Position numbers and translations under genes: made by a program. This document shows positions 33,209 to 41,965 of a stretch of DNA of 64,000 nucleotides, one piece after another; the stretch's first letter is position 1; each line of letters begins with the position of its first letter. Under the pieces are notes generated by a model. It made no database searches and was not told the origin of the DNA. It saw only the letters and a list, made by a program, of their open reading frames with translations. The DNA is from Nonomuraea sp. NEAU-A123 (GTDB taxonomy: Bacteria; Actinomycetota; Actinomycetes; Streptosporangiales; Streptosporangiaceae), in contig NZ_JAHFZZ010000025.1 in assembly GCF_018603905.1 (NCBI RefSeq), positions 1 through 64,000 of the forward strand, given 5' to 3'.

Positions 33209-34726
33209 GTGGTGGTGCGAGTAGATCCGCAGGCTCCCGAGCTCGTCAGCGACGACTTCGTGGCGATGATGAACGCCTCCCGGATGTGCGTCCTCGTTCA
33301 CGACGCGGCGACCAAGAACATCCTGTGGGCCAACCCGGCCGCCTGCGAGCTGCTGGAATTCACGCTGAACGAGATCCGGCCACTCAAGGCCAACCACATG
33401 AGCAGCTCGGCGCAGCAGTACGACCGGATCATCGGCCGCGACTGGCTGCAGGACGCCGTGGAGAAGGGCGCGAGCCGGATCGAATGGCACTACCGCTCCA
33501 AGTCCGGGCGGGTCATCCCGACGGACGCCCTCGCGATGCGGGTCGAGCTCGCGCAGGGGCCGGCGGTGATGGTGCAGTTCCGCGACATCGAGCGTGAGCA
33601 GCGGGTGGAGCGCGAGCTGCGGCTCACCACGTCGTACGTCGACGCGCTGGCCCACCACACCTCCACCCTCGCCTTGATGCTGGACGCGACGGGGGTGATC
33701 CGCTTCGCGACCGACACCGCGCTCAGCGCGATCGGCGCACCGGTGAACGAGCGGGCGGTCGAGCCGATGCGGCCACTGACCGCGTTCGCCCGGCTGCAGC
33801 TCGACGGCCGCGAGGTGAGCTGGCAGGACGTCCTCGCCCGCGCCACTCCGGTCACGCCGGTCCAGTTGGACGTGCGCCACCCCGATGGCGAGCGGGTCTG
33901 GCTGGAAGGGTCGCTGGAGCGGCTGCGGGAGGAGGACGGCGACGCGCTGCTGATGATCCTGCACGATGTCTCCGACCGGGTCCAGGACCAGGTCCGCCGC
34001 ACCCGCGAGCTGCACCGGGAGAACCACCTGGCCCGCTACAACGCCATGGGCGACATGGCCATGGCGATCGCCCACGAACTCGGCCAGCCGCTGGCCGCGG
34101 CCGCCAACTTCCTGGCCGGGGTGCGCCACCGGGCCGACCAGTTCGAACGGCAGGAGCGGCTGCCGAAAGGCGTCGCCGGCCAGCTGACCCACGGCATCAC
34201 CGGTGCGGTCAACCAGATCGAACGCGCCTCCGCGATCGTGAGCTCGGTGCGTGCCTTCGTCGGCCACCTGGAGCAGGTGGAACAGGTGGCCGACCTCAAC
34301 GACATCGTCGAGGAGTGCCTTTACTTCGTGCGGCTGCGCGCGGCGCCGCTCGGGGTCGAGGTCCAGATCCGGCTCAGTCCCGAGCCGGTGCTGGTGCGCT
34401 GCGAACGGGTGCTGACCGGCCAGGTGGTGCTCAACCTCGCCTTCAACGCCGTCGACGAAATGGCACAGTCACCGTCCGCGGCGAAGTCGATCACCATCGC
34501 CACGGCCGCTGACGGCACCTTCACCGTGGACGACCGGGGCCGGGGTCTGCCGCGCGACCCGTTCGCGGAGTCGTTCACCTCCAAGGAGCACGGCAGCGGG
34601 ATCGGCCTGGCGCTCAGCTACCGGATCATCACCCGTCAGCACGGCACGATCTGGGCGGCGAAACGGGACGAGGGCGGATCGCGGTTCGGGTTCCAACTGC
34701 CGCTCGCGCAGCCAGGGCGCGAGTAG
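33209..34726 (+). CDS. PAS-domain sensor histidine kinase (FixL-like, soluble)
   Basis: 505 residues with no membrane segment. PAS 1 spans ~15-130 (NASRMCVLVHDAATKNILWA, NPAACELL). PAS 2 spans ~145-260 (LALMLDATGVIRFATD, RVWLEGSLERLR). The HisKA H-box AIAHELGQPLAAA has the phosphorylated His at 289. The ATPase has the N-box NLAFNAVDEM, G1 DDRGRGLP and G2 EHGSGIGLALSYRI. It probably senses a small molecule in the cytoplasm and phosphorylates the regulator at 35377-36009. GTG 33209, 33212 or 33215 are equivalent starts; no ribosome site is evident, so a leaderless mRNA is possible. Confidence 0.87.
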   Translation: MVVRVDPQAPELVSDDFVAMMNASRMCVLVHDAATKNILWANPAACELLEFTLNEIRPLKANHMSSSAQQYDRIIGRDWLQDAVEKGASRIEWHYRSKSGRVIPTDALAMRVELAQGPAVMVQFRDIEREQRVERELRLTTSYVDALAHHTSTLALMLDATGVIRFATDTALSAIGAPVNERAVEPMRPLTAFARLQLDGREVSWQDVLARATPVTPVQLDVRHPDGERVWLEGSLERLREEDGDALLMILHDVSDRVQDQVRRTRELHRENHLARYNAMGDMAMAIAHELGQPLAAAANFLAGVRHRADQFERQERLPKGVAGQLTHGITGAVNQIERASAIVSSVRAFVGHLEQVEQVADLNDIVEECLYFVRLRAAPLGVEVQIRLSPEPVLVRCERVLTGQVVLNLAFNAVDEMAQSPSAAKSITIATAADGTFTVDDRGRGLPRDPFAESFTSKEHGSGIGLALSYRIITRQHGTIWAAKRDEGGSRFGFQLPLAQPGRE

Positions 34727-34730
34727 GGGA
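34723..34730 (+). promoter_or_regulatory. GTAGGGGA motif, copy 2
   Basis: GTAGGGGAAACC covers the kinase stop codon region, ~95 bases before the reductase start. It is the second copy of the 8-mer seen at 33163 and extends to the imperfect dyad TAGGGGAAACCCTCA here. Confidence 0.4.
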
Positions 34731-34823
34731 AACCCTCAGCCGGTGCGGATGAAATCTCACTATCGGCGCCTGACGGTCGCGGCCTAGCTTCGAAAGGCAC
34801 CCGCTCACCGTCAGGAGGCAGCC

Positions 34824-35336
34824 GTGGATGACCAGACCGAGGCCCAGCGCAGTTTCCGTACCGCGATGGCGAACCTCTCCGCCGCCGTCAACGTCGTCAC
34901 CACCGACGGCCGGCACGGCCGAGCAGGCGTGACGGTGAGCGCGGCGTGCGCCGTCACCGACACCCCGCCCACCATGCTGGTCTGCGTCAACCGCTCCAGC
35001 AGCTCGCACGACATCGTCCTCGCCAACGGGCGCATCTGCGTCAATGTACTCGGCACCGACCAGGAGGAGCTGGCGCTGCACTTCGCCGGCGCGACGAACG
35101 TGCCGACCGCCGAGCGCTTCGGCGAGGGCTCCTGGGACTTCGACACCCATGGTGTGCCCGTACTGCGCGACGCGCTCGCCTCGGTCGTCGGACGCATCAT
35201 CACCAAGCGTAGGCAAGGCTCGCACACGGTGGCCTTCGTCGAGATCGACGCGGTCACCGCACGCGTGGACAGCGGCGCCCTGGTCTACTTCCAGCGCCGC
35301 TTCCACGCTCTCGCCGCCACCGCGCTCAGCGCCTGA
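34824..35336 (+). CDS. Flavin reductase (HpaC-like), reductase partner of the oxygenase
   Basis: 170 residues. Conserved blocks of the FMN-binding split-barrel flavin reductases: FRTAMANLSAAVNVVTTDGR, GVTVSAACAVTDTPPTMLVC, INRSSSSH-type loop (VNRSSSSHD), GRICVNVLGTDQEELALHF and SHTVAFVEIDAV, with a final YFQRRFHAL. It supplies reduced FMN/FAD to the monooxygenase at 31939-33081 (inferred from family and proximity). GTG 34824 has AGGAGG nine bases upstream. Confidence 0.87.
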   Translation: MDDQTEAQRSFRTAMANLSAAVNVVTTDGRHGRAGVTVSAACAVTDTPPTMLVCVNRSSSSHDIVLANGRICVNVLGTDQEELALHFAGATNVPTAERFGEGSWDFDTHGVPVLRDALASVVGRIITKRRQGSHTVAFVEIDAVTARVDSGALVYFQRRFHALAATALSA

Positions 35337-35376
35337 CCGGTCGTGTCCTCGTGACGAGCGGCCGGCCACCGAGCCG

Positions 35377-36009
35377 TCACAGATCGATCCGGTAGTGGAG
35401 CACATCACGCACCAGCGCCCCCAGGCTCTCGGCGCCGGTCTTGGCCTTGATCCGGGCACGGTGCACATCGACGGTCTTCACGCTGGTGCCGAGCCGGCGG
35501 GAGATGAGCTGGCTGGGCAGGCCATCGACGACGAGCCTGAGCACCTCGAGCTCCCGCGCGGTGAGCGACTCGACCCGTTCGCGGACGGCCTGCCGGTGAG
35601 CGTGCTCACTGAAGCGCCGCCCGGCCTCCCGCGACTGCTCCTGAACGACTTCGAGCATCTGCTGCGGCTTGTAGGGCTTCTCCAGGAAGTCGACCGCCCC
35701 TCGTCTCAGCGCCCGTACCGACATCGCGATATCACCGTGCGCGGAGCAGAAGATGATCGGGGCGGGATAGTCGAGCCCGAGCAACTGCTCCTGCAGCTCG
35801 AACCCGCTCACGCCGGGCATCCGGACGTCGACGATCAGCACGGCCGGCTCGGCCGGGTCGTACTCGGCGAGGAACGTCGCGGCGTCGGGATAGGTGAGCG
35901 CTTGGATTCCGACGCTCTCGAAGAGAAAGGCCAGCGACTGTCTCAGGTCGTGGTCGTCGTCGACGATGTGCACGACCGGGCCGACCGCGGCCGACCCCGC
36001 GCCGCTCAT
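35377..36009 (-). CDS. FixJ/NarL-type response regulator
   Basis: 210 residues. Receiver domain: VVHIVDDDHDLRQSLAFLFE (acidic pocket D17-D19), phosphoacceptor D61 in VLIVDVRMPG, FCSAHGD, and K in LEKPYKPQ. LuxR-type HTH: LTARELEVLRLVVDGLPSQL, ISRRLGTSVKTVDVHRARI. It is the likely partner of the PAS kinase and candidate activator of the oxygenase and reductase genes. ATG 36009 overlaps the stop of a 27-codon gene (TGATG), so the two are translationally coupled. It converges on the reductase gene with a 40-base gap. Confidence 0.88.
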   Translation of the reverse strand: MSGAGSAAVGPVVHIVDDDHDLRQSLAFLFESVGIQALTYPDAATFLAEYDPAEPAVLIVDVRMPGVSGFELQEQLLGLDYPAPIIFCSAHGDIAMSVRALRRGAVDFLEKPYKPQQMLEVVQEQSREAGRRFSEHAHRQAVRERVESLTARELEVLRLVVDGLPSQLISRRLGTSVKTVDVHRARIKAKTGAESLGALVRDVLHYRIDL

Positions 36010-36092
36010 CACGCGGACGCTCCCCCGCTCCCGCAGGCCGCCGCGCCGAACATCAGAATTCCCGCTCCTATGAGCGGTGCTGTCCTACGCAT
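36009..36092 (-). CDS. 27-residue lipoprotein-like mini-protein coupled to the response regulator
   Basis: From ATG 36092 (GGAG five bases upstream) the minus strand encodes MRRTAPLIGAGILMFGAAAC followed by GSGGASA, then TGA at 36011-36009. The first 19 residues form a textbook bacterial signal with basic start, hydrophobic core and lipobox ending AAAC, leaving an 8-residue mature peptide with a lipidatable Cys. The stop overlaps the regulator ATG. It may be a real micro-lipoprotein that reports to the kinase/regulator pair, a coupling leader, or the start of a truncated lipoprotein gene. No relatives can be checked here. Confidence 0.5.
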   Translation of the reverse strand: MRRTAPLIGAGILMFGAAACGSGGASA

Positions 36093-36132
36093 GGTTTCTC
36101 CATCGGTTCCTTCTCCCCGACCGCAGGACCGT

Positions 36133-37020
36133 TTACGTCTGCGCGGCGGCCCATGCTCCGCACATCCGGACGCTGTCCTCCGGCGTCGCCTGGGCGCCGC
36201 GGTCGACCTCGACGATCAGCCAGCCGTCGAAGTCCTCCGGCAGGGCCCGCAGGAAACCGTCGATGTCCGCCTCGCCCTGACCCGGTTCGGACCACAGGCC
36301 GGCCAGGACGGTCCGGCGGTAGTCCCAGCCCTCGTTCTTGGCCCGCTCGGCGAGCGTCAGCCGGAGGTCCTTGATGTGGACGCTCGCCACCCGGTCGGCG
36401 TAGTCGCGGACGAGCTGTGCGGCATCAGCGCCGGCCCAGGCCAGGTGGCCCATGTCCGGGCCGAAGGCGAGCAGGGAGGCGTCCACGGTGTCCAGAACGA
36501 ACCGGGTCTCCTCCTCTGTCTCGGCCCAGGTGCCCACGTGCGGGTGAAAGGCCGGAGTGATTCCGCCGGCCCCGATGACGCCGGCCACCTCGGCCAGCAG
36601 GTCCCGCACCCGTTCCAGGCGGTCCTGGTCGGCCAGGTGACCGACCGCCGGCCGGGCCACGCGTGGCGCGTCCTTGGCCATGCCCATGGCCAGGAACATC
36701 GTCGGCACGCCCAGCACCGCGTGTTGCTCGGCGAGGCGGGCGGCGCTGTCCATGAGCTGCCCCTTCTCGGTCGCGTCGTCGCTGAGACGTACCGGGAGGT
36801 AGCCCGGCGCGGCGCTCAGCCCGTGATCGGCGAGCGACTTCGCGTAATCCTCGGCCGTCACACCGGCGGGTACGGAGCTGTGCACGGCCGTGAGTCCGGC
36901 CTCACGGATCGTCGTCAGCTGCTCATCCAACGACGGCGCGAGGGAGGGGTCGATCCAGCCATCAGGGCTGGCCACCCACTGCAGGGGGTTGATGGCGATG
37001 CGATTTCGACTGATCTTCAT
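36133..37020 (-). CDS. Sugar phosphate isomerase/epimerase-like TIM-barrel protein
   Basis: 295 residues of the xylose isomerase-like TIM barrel family (IolE/IolI/AP-endonuclease-2 fold). Visible blocks: NPLQWVASPDGW, GLTAVHSSVPAGVTAEDYAK, ITPAFHPHVGTWAETEEETR (metal-site H and E), LLAFGPDMGHLAWAGADAAQ (DxGH), VASVHIKDLRL and WLIVEVDRG. Metal ligands E, D, H, H and E appear to be present. It is likely co-transcribed with the Gfo remnant upstream (19-base gap) and the mini-lipoprotein/regulator downstream (40 bases). Confidence 0.82.
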   Translation of the reverse strand: MKISRNRIAINPLQWVASPDGWIDPSLAPSLDEQLTTIREAGLTAVHSSVPAGVTAEDYAKSLADHGLSAAPGYLPVRLSDDATEKGQLMDSAARLAEQHAVLGVPTMFLAMGMAKDAPRVARPAVGHLADQDRLERVRDLLAEVAGVIGAGGITPAFHPHVGTWAETEEETRFVLDTVDASLLAFGPDMGHLAWAGADAAQLVRDYADRVASVHIKDLRLTLAERAKNEGWDYRRTVLAGLWSEPGQGEADIDGFLRALPEDFDGWLIVEVDRGAQATPEDSVRMCGAWAAAQT

Positions 37021-37039
37021 ATCTGTTCCTTTCGGGAGG

Positions 37040-37351
37040 TCAGCGGGTGTAGCGGGGCTCGGGGCGCGCGCAGGTGCTCTCGATGGCGACGAGCCGTCCC
37101 TCCTGCTGAGATGACGCCGAGACGCCGACCGGCTCGCCGATCAGGCCGGCGTCGATCGCGTGGCGGGCGGTCTGGCCGGCGCTGCCGAGGAAGGTGTCCG
37201 GCGCCGCTCCCAGCAGGCGGCCGCTGTGCCGGGCGGCCTCGATGTCGGCGACCCTGACCAGTTCGAGGCCGGGCAGCGTGCGCAGACCTTCGGCATAGCG
37301 GCCGAAGATGTTGCCCGCGCCCAGGATGCCGATCCTGTGTCGCGTGTCCAT
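37040..37351 (-). pseudogene. Gfo/Idh/MocA oxidoreductase with large internal deletion
   Basis: 103 residues. It starts correctly (HRIGILGAGNIFGRYAEGLR, LVRVADIEAARHSGRLLG; the NAD-binding half-domain), then jumps to GQTARHAIDAGLIGEPVGVS, which normally lies ~75 residues later, and ends soon after with PEPRYTR. About 70% of the gene is missing, including the EKP motif, so it cannot be an active dehydrogenase. It precedes the isomerase gene, its normal catabolic partner. Confidence 0.75.
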
Positions 37352-37402
37352 TGCGCGCTGTCCTCCTCAAGGATGCGGAGATTCGGGCGGCTCAGGAGAG
37401 CC

Positions 37403-38641
37403 TCAGAGCAGGTTCTTGCGGATGACTCCGGCCTGAGCGACCAGGACGATGCTCTGCGGACGGCCGAGGAGGGAGATGTCGGCGAGTGGGTCGCCGGCCA
37501 CGACGACGAGATCGGCGATCTTGCCTGTCTCGACGGTGCCGAGGGTGTCGGCGAGGCCGAGCAGCTCCGCCGAGGCGCGGGTGCCGGCCACGATGGCGGC
37601 CATCGGCTCCATGCCGAGTTCGACGAGGTAGGACAGTTCTCGCAGGTTGAACCCATGGGGCGTCACTCCTGCGTCGGTGCCCACGGCGATCTTGACGCCC
37701 TGGGAGATGGCGCGGGCGATGTTCTCCTTGGTCACGCCCGCCCAGCGGGACTTCTTGCGATAGTGGTATTCGGGCATGCCGGCCGGGTCGAGTGGCCGGA
37801 ACGCGGTCGCCAGGGTCGGCACCAGGAACGCGTCCTGCTGACGGGCGAGGTCGCACAGCTCGTCGGTGATGCCGTAGGCGTGCTCGACGCTGGTGACTCC
37901 GCTGAGCAGAGCGTTGCGGATTCCGGCGGCTCCCTGCGCGTGGGCGGCGACCTTGCGGCCACGGTGCCGGCGTCCCTCGGTGACCGCCGCCCGCATCTCC
38001 TCGATGGTCAGCCCCTCGTCGTCGGGGTCGTCGTGCGGGCTGCCCATGCCTCCGGTGGCGCACACCTTGATCACATCGGCACCGTCCCGGAGCATCCTGC
38101 GGGCGGCCACGCGTACTTGATCAGGGGTGTCGGCGAGCTCGGTGAGCCAGGGAGCGGCGTTGACCCCGCTGGGCAGCCGGCAGTCGGCATGGCCGCCGGT
38201 ATGCCCGATGACCTTGACGGCGACCTGGAGGCGAGGGCCTTCGATGAGGCCCTGCTCGATGGCCGTGCGGAAGCCGGCGGGGGTACCGCCCAGATCGCGG
38301 ACCGTGGTGACGCCCGCGTGCAGGGTCTCGCGCAGTCGAGCGGCGGTGGCGAAGACGTCCACGACCGGATCGGCGCCCAGCCCCTCGGTCAGCCGGCGGC
38401 CGGGCGTCATGGCCATGTGGACGTGACAGTCGAAGAACCCTGGCAGCAGAGTGCGCCCGGTCACGTCGATCACGACCGCCTCGGAGGTGGCCGGTGCCTG
38501 GGCGGCTGAGCCGGCATAGCGGATCCGGCCGTCCTCATCGGTGATGACCGTGGCGTTCGGAACGGGCGGGGCGCCGGAGCCGTCGATGAGCGCGGCGCCT
38601 TCGAACCGCAAGGCTGTGTCGCAGGCCGGAGCCCAGGTCAT
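37403..38641 (-). CDS. Metal-dependent amidohydrolase (prolidase/imidazolonepropionase-like)
   Basis: 412 residues from ATG 38641 (GGAG upstream). Amidohydrolase superfamily TIM barrel: LLPGFFDCHVHMAM (HxH), VIKVCATGGMGSPHDDPDDE (Lys position), KVAAHAQGAAGIRNALLSGV (His), SVEHAYG (His), KIAVGTDAGVTPHG (Asp), and C-terminal GKIADLVVVAGDPLADI. It likely cleaves a dipeptide-like or cyclic amide substrate. It is divergent from a double-AsnC regulator, which is probably its switch. Confidence 0.85.
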   Translation of the reverse strand: MTWAPACDTALRFEGAALIDGSGAPPVPNATVITDEDGRIRYAGSAAQAPATSEAVVIDVTGRTLLPGFFDCHVHMAMTPGRRLTEGLGADPVVDVFATAARLRETLHAGVTTVRDLGGTPAGFRTAIEQGLIEGPRLQVAVKVIGHTGGHADCRLPSGVNAAPWLTELADTPDQVRVAARRMLRDGADVIKVCATGGMGSPHDDPDDEGLTIEEMRAAVTEGRRHRGRKVAAHAQGAAGIRNALLSGVTSVEHAYGITDELCDLARQQDAFLVPTLATAFRPLDPAGMPEYHYRKKSRWAGVTKENIARAISQGVKIAVGTDAGVTPHGFNLRELSYLVELGMEPMAAIVAGTRASAELLGLADTLGTVETGKIADLVVVAGDPLADISLLGRPQSIVLVAQAGVIRKNLL

Positions 38642-38724
38642 TGGCTGTCTCCAGGGGTGAGTTCGCGCCGGTGGCGTGGTGCCCTTAGACCGGTAGTCTC
38701 GGTAGGGCATTCGCCGCACTCAGC

Positions 38725-38740
38725 AAAATCGCCGGATTTT
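38725..38740. promoter_or_regulatory. Candidate AsnC/Lrp operator
   Basis: AAAATC-GCCG-GATTTT, a perfect 6-bp dyad in the 157-base gap between the divergent amidohydrolase and AsnC-type genes, the only AT-rich patch there. AT-rich dyads are typical Lrp/AsnC targets. Confidence 0.4.
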
Positions 38741-38798
38741 TTCACCGCAGTCGGCTGGATGCCGGATTACGTGCAAACCAGACATGCAGGGATGTGAC

Positions 38799-39836
38799 AT
38801 GGCCGACCGGCCGGATTCCGCCGCGCAGCTGCCCGACGAACTCGACCTGGCGATCGTCAACGCCCTGCAGACCCACCCCCGGGCCCCATGGTCGCTCGTC
38901 GGCGAGGTCCTGCAGGTCGACCCGGCCACGGCGTCACGGCGCTGGCGCCGGATGCGGTCCGCCGGCCATGCCTGGGTCACCGGCTTCCTCACCAACGGGT
39001 TCACGCAGGAATGCGGGGCGATCCTGGAGATCAACTGCCATCCAGGACGCGTCGTCGAGGTCGCCGAGACCCTGTCGGCCGATCCGCAGGCCTACGGCAT
39101 CAAGCTCATGAGCGGCCGCCGGGACCTGGTCGCGCTGGTCGTGGCGCGGAACCTGGAGGAACTCTCGCACTACCTGCTGGAACGACCCGGCCGGCTACCC
39201 GGCGTGGCGCGCATGGGCAGCTACCTGATGGTCGGTGACGCACGGGCCAGCAGCCGCTGGCGGCTGCGCAACCTGGAGCCCGCCGCGGTGGCGCGCCTCA
39301 GCGAGGCGGCGCGCCCGCGACCGGCCCCGCCCCTCACGCTGCGGGAGGTGGACCATGCCCTGGCCGGCGCGCTGGCCAGGGACGGCAGGTTGGGCCTGGC
39401 CGAACTCGCCGCGGAGATCGGCACCAGCCTCGCCACCGCCCGCCGCCGGATGAACGCGCTGCTGGGCAGCGGTCAGTTGACGCTGCGCTGCGACATGGCG
39501 CGGACGCTGTCGGGCTGGCCGGTCACCGCTTGCTTCTGGGCGCGGGTGCCGATGGACTCTCTGGCCGAGACGAACAAGGAACTGGCCGCCATCCCCGAGG
39601 TCCGGGTCGCCTTCATCACCGCCGGGCCGCAGAACCTGTATCTGGAGGCATGGTTGCGTACCACGTCGGACGTGGTGCGCTTCGAGGAGCGGCTCACCGC
39701 CCGGCTGCCACGGATGACGGTCGACGACCGCGCCATCACCCTGCGGGTCATCAAGCACAGCGGACGCATCCTCGATGCGGCGGGCCGGTGCGTGGACACC
39801 ATTCCCCCGTTCTCGGCGATGCCCCAGCAACGGTAA
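38799..39836 (+). CDS. Lrp/AsnC-family regulator with two AsnC modules
   Basis: 345 residues from ATG 38799. The first module has the HTH DLAIVNALQTHPRAPWSLVG, VDPATASRRWRRMRSAG and a ligand-binding (RAM-like) fold to ~150. The second starts at LTLREVDHALAGALARDGRL, LAEIGTSLATARRRMNALL, and a second RAM domain to ~300. Duplicated AsnC proteins of this size are common in actinomycetes and sense amino acids or related small molecules. It probably controls the divergent amidohydrolase. Confidence 0.85.
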   Translation: MADRPDSAAQLPDELDLAIVNALQTHPRAPWSLVGEVLQVDPATASRRWRRMRSAGHAWVTGFLTNGFTQECGAILEINCHPGRVVEVAETLSADPQAYGIKLMSGRRDLVALVVARNLEELSHYLLERPGRLPGVARMGSYLMVGDARASSRWRLRNLEPAAVARLSEAARPRPAPPLTLREVDHALAGALARDGRLGLAELAAEIGTSLATARRRMNALLGSGQLTLRCDMARTLSGWPVTACFWARVPMDSLAETNKELAAIPEVRVAFITAGPQNLYLEAWLRTTSDVVRFEERLTARLPRMTVDDRAITLRVIKHSGRILDAAGRCVDTIPPFSAMPQQR

Positions 39837-40066
39837 CCGCACGAGAATTCAGGCCGTTCGAGGGCCGTATGGCGAATCACGCCCGACACCCAGCCAAAGA
39901 ACCGACCGAGACGAATTTCTCACGCCACACATATCGATGCGGTGATAAATTTCAGCCTGCGCGGAACCGCTCTCACAGCACTAGCCCCTGGTTATTCAGG
40001 ACGCGTAATCTTCTTATTCCGTCGTACGGTTCCTGTTGATGAAACCCCGCACTGCAGGGTGGTCGC
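39837..40066. other. AT-richer intergenic region before the SARP cluster
   Basis: 230 bases without a gene. Bases 39925-40050 are clearly AT-richer than the surroundings (ATAAATTTCAGC, TTATTCAGGACGCGTAATC, TTCTTATTCC) and probably hold the promoter of the SARP gene. I see no convincing operator repeat. It is also a natural left boundary of the glycan-type cluster. Confidence 0.45.
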
Positions 40067-41965
40067 ATGGATTTCAAGATCCTCGGGCCGATCGAGGTTC
40101 GTACCTCTCGTGGCAGACCGATCGCGCTCGGACGCCGAAAACAGCGGGTGCTGCTGGCCGCCCTGCTGCTCAACACGGACAAGGCGATCCCCAGCCGGCG
40201 CATGCTCGACTGGCTGTGGGGCGAGCACGCGCCCGCCACCGCGCAGTCGAACCTCTACACCTACATCTCCGCGCTGCGCAAGGTGCTCGACTCCCCCTCC
40301 CGCATCGAGGCGGGCCCCAACGGGTACCTGCTGCGCGTCACGCCCGGCGAGGTCGACGTCACGCTGTTCGAGGATCTCGCCGCGCAGGGGCAGCAGGCGC
40401 TGTCCGCCGGACGCCACGACGTCGCGCTCGAACGGCTGACCCGGGCCCTTTGCCTGTGGCGCGGCGAGTCCGTCCTGGAAGAGCTGCCCCTGCCCACGCC
40501 GCTGCGCTGCGAGGCGGCGCGGCTGGAGCGGCTGAGGGCGACCGTCGTGGACGCCTCGCTGGAGGCCCGGCTGGCGCTCGGCCAGCACGACGAGATGCTC
40601 GCCGACCTGGAGGCTCTGACCCGCAGGGACCCGCTGAACGAGCGGCTCAGGACACAGCTCATGCTGGCCTTGTACCGTTCCGGCCGCAGGGCCGACGCGT
40701 TGACGATCTATCAGGGCGCGCGGATGACACTGGCCGCCGAGGTCGGCATCGACCCCGGCCCGGACCTGGTCCGCATGCACCAGCGCATCCTCGCCGACGA
40801 CCCCGCCCTGACGCCGCCGCCGGCGGTCGCCGCCCGCAGGGCCCCGGCCGAGCTGCCCATCGGCCCGGCCGCGTTCACCGGCCGGGCCGCCGAGATCACC
40901 CGCCTGCGCACGATGCTGACCTCGGCCTCCGGCGCGACCGCCATCTCGGCGATCACGGGCGCCGCCGGGGTCGGCAAGTCGGCGCTGGCCGTGCACGTCG
41001 CCCATCAGGTCGCGGGCCGGTTCGCGGACGGGCGGCTCTACGTGGACCTGCACGACTCCACACCCGGCGTCGCGCCGCTGAACCCCGCCGACGTCCTGGC
41101 CCGCCTGCTGCGCTCGCTCGGCGACGACACGGCCGGGCGGCCCGACGTGGACGAGGCCGCGGCCCGCTTCCGCTCGCTGACCGACGGCAGGCACCTGCTG
41201 CTCCTGCTCGACAACGCCCGCGACGCCGCGCAGGTGCGCCCGCTGCTGCCCGCGAGTCCCACCTGCCGCGTGCTGGTCACCGCTCGCAGGATGCTCACCT
41301 CGCTGGACGCCGCCTCGCACTTCCGCCTCGGCGTCATGGCCGAGGACGAGACTTCCACGCTGCTCGGCCGCCTGATCGGGGAGGAGCGCGTGGCAGCCGA
41401 GCAGCGGGCGGCGCGCGCGATCGTGCGGCTGTGCGCCGGGCTGCCGCTGGCGATCAGGATCGCCGCCGCCCGGCTGATCGCCCGGCCGGGACTGCCACTG
41501 CGCGCCCTGGCCGACCGGCTGGCGGTCGAGGACCACCGCCTGTCGGAGCTCCAAGCCGACGGTCAGGCCGTGCGGGCGTGCTTCATGATGAGTTACCGGA
41601 GCTTGGACGCCGAGTCCTCCCGGATGTTCCGGATGGTGAGTCTGCTCGATGGCGTCGCCATCAGCGTCGCGGCCGCCGCGGCCCTGGCCGACCGCTCCGA
41701 GCCGCGCACCGCCGACCTGCTGGACCACCTCGCGGAAGCCCAGCTTCTCGAGGCACACGGCCACGACCGGTACCGCATGCACGACCTCCTCCGCCTGTTC
41801 GCCCGCGAGCGGGCCAGGGCGGAGGGCACCGAGGAGGACCAGGCACTGGCCGTCTGGAGGGCGCGGCGGGAGGTCTGGACGCCGCCCGCTCAGCCGGCCA
41901 CCTACATGACCGCGAGCCGCCCCGCACGCGGGAAATCATCCCTATTCGCCGCGAGATTCGACTGA
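40067..41965 (+). CDS. AfsR/SARP-family regulator with NB-ARC domain
   Basis: 632 residues. The OmpR-like winged HTH (1-90: ILGPIEVRTSRGRPIALGRR, TYISALRKVLDS) is followed by the BTAD all-helical domain (~97-245: YRSGRRADALTIYQGARMTL, VGIDPGPDLVRMHQRIL). An NB-ARC ATPase follows, with Walker A GAAGVGKS (298-305) and Walker B LLLLLDNA. It lacks the TPR tail of full AfsR (~990 residues), a common shorter form. SARPs activate biosynthetic operons by binding direct heptamer repeats. It is the first gene of the cluster and reads into the aminotransferase operon 190 bases on. Confidence 0.88.
   Translation: MDFKILGPIEVRTSRGRPIALGRRKQRVLLAALLLNTDKAIPSRRMLDWLWGEHAPATAQSNLYTYISALRKVLDSPSRIEAGPNGYLLRVTPGEVDVTLFEDLAAQGQQALSAGRHDVALERLTRALCLWRGESVLEELPLPTPLRCEAARLERLRATVVDASLEARLALGQHDEMLADLEALTRRDPLNERLRTQLMLALYRSGRRADALTIYQGARMTLAAEVGIDPGPDLVRMHQRILADDPALTPPPAVAARRAPAELPIGPAAFTGRAAEITRLRTMLTSASGATAISAITGAAGVGKSALAVHVAHQVAGRFADGRLYVDLHDSTPGVAPLNPADVLARLLRSLGDDTAGRPDVDEAAARFRSLTDGRHLLLLLDNARDAAQVRPLLPASPTCRVLVTARRMLTSLDAASHFRLGVMAEDETSTLLGRLIGEERVAAEQRAARAIVRLCAGLPLAIRIAAARLIARPGLPLRALADRLAVEDHRLSELQADGQAVRACFMMSYRSLDAESSRMFRMVSLLDGVAISVAAAAALADRSEPRTADLLDHLAEAQLLEAHGHDRYRMHDLLRLFARERARAEGTEEDQALAVWRARREVWTPPAQPATYMTASRPARGKSSLFAARFD

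Noticed and set aside
31198..33597. Very long + strand frame of about 800 codons
   Set aside because: Most of it is antisense to the flavin monooxygenase and the rest joins unrelated remnants; only the short TetR piece at 31496-31777, in another frame, is supported.
35044..37257. Long + strand frame opposite the response regulator and isomerase genes
   Set aside because: Shadow frame: the minus-strand genes have full motifs, ribosome sites and coupling, whereas this frame has none.
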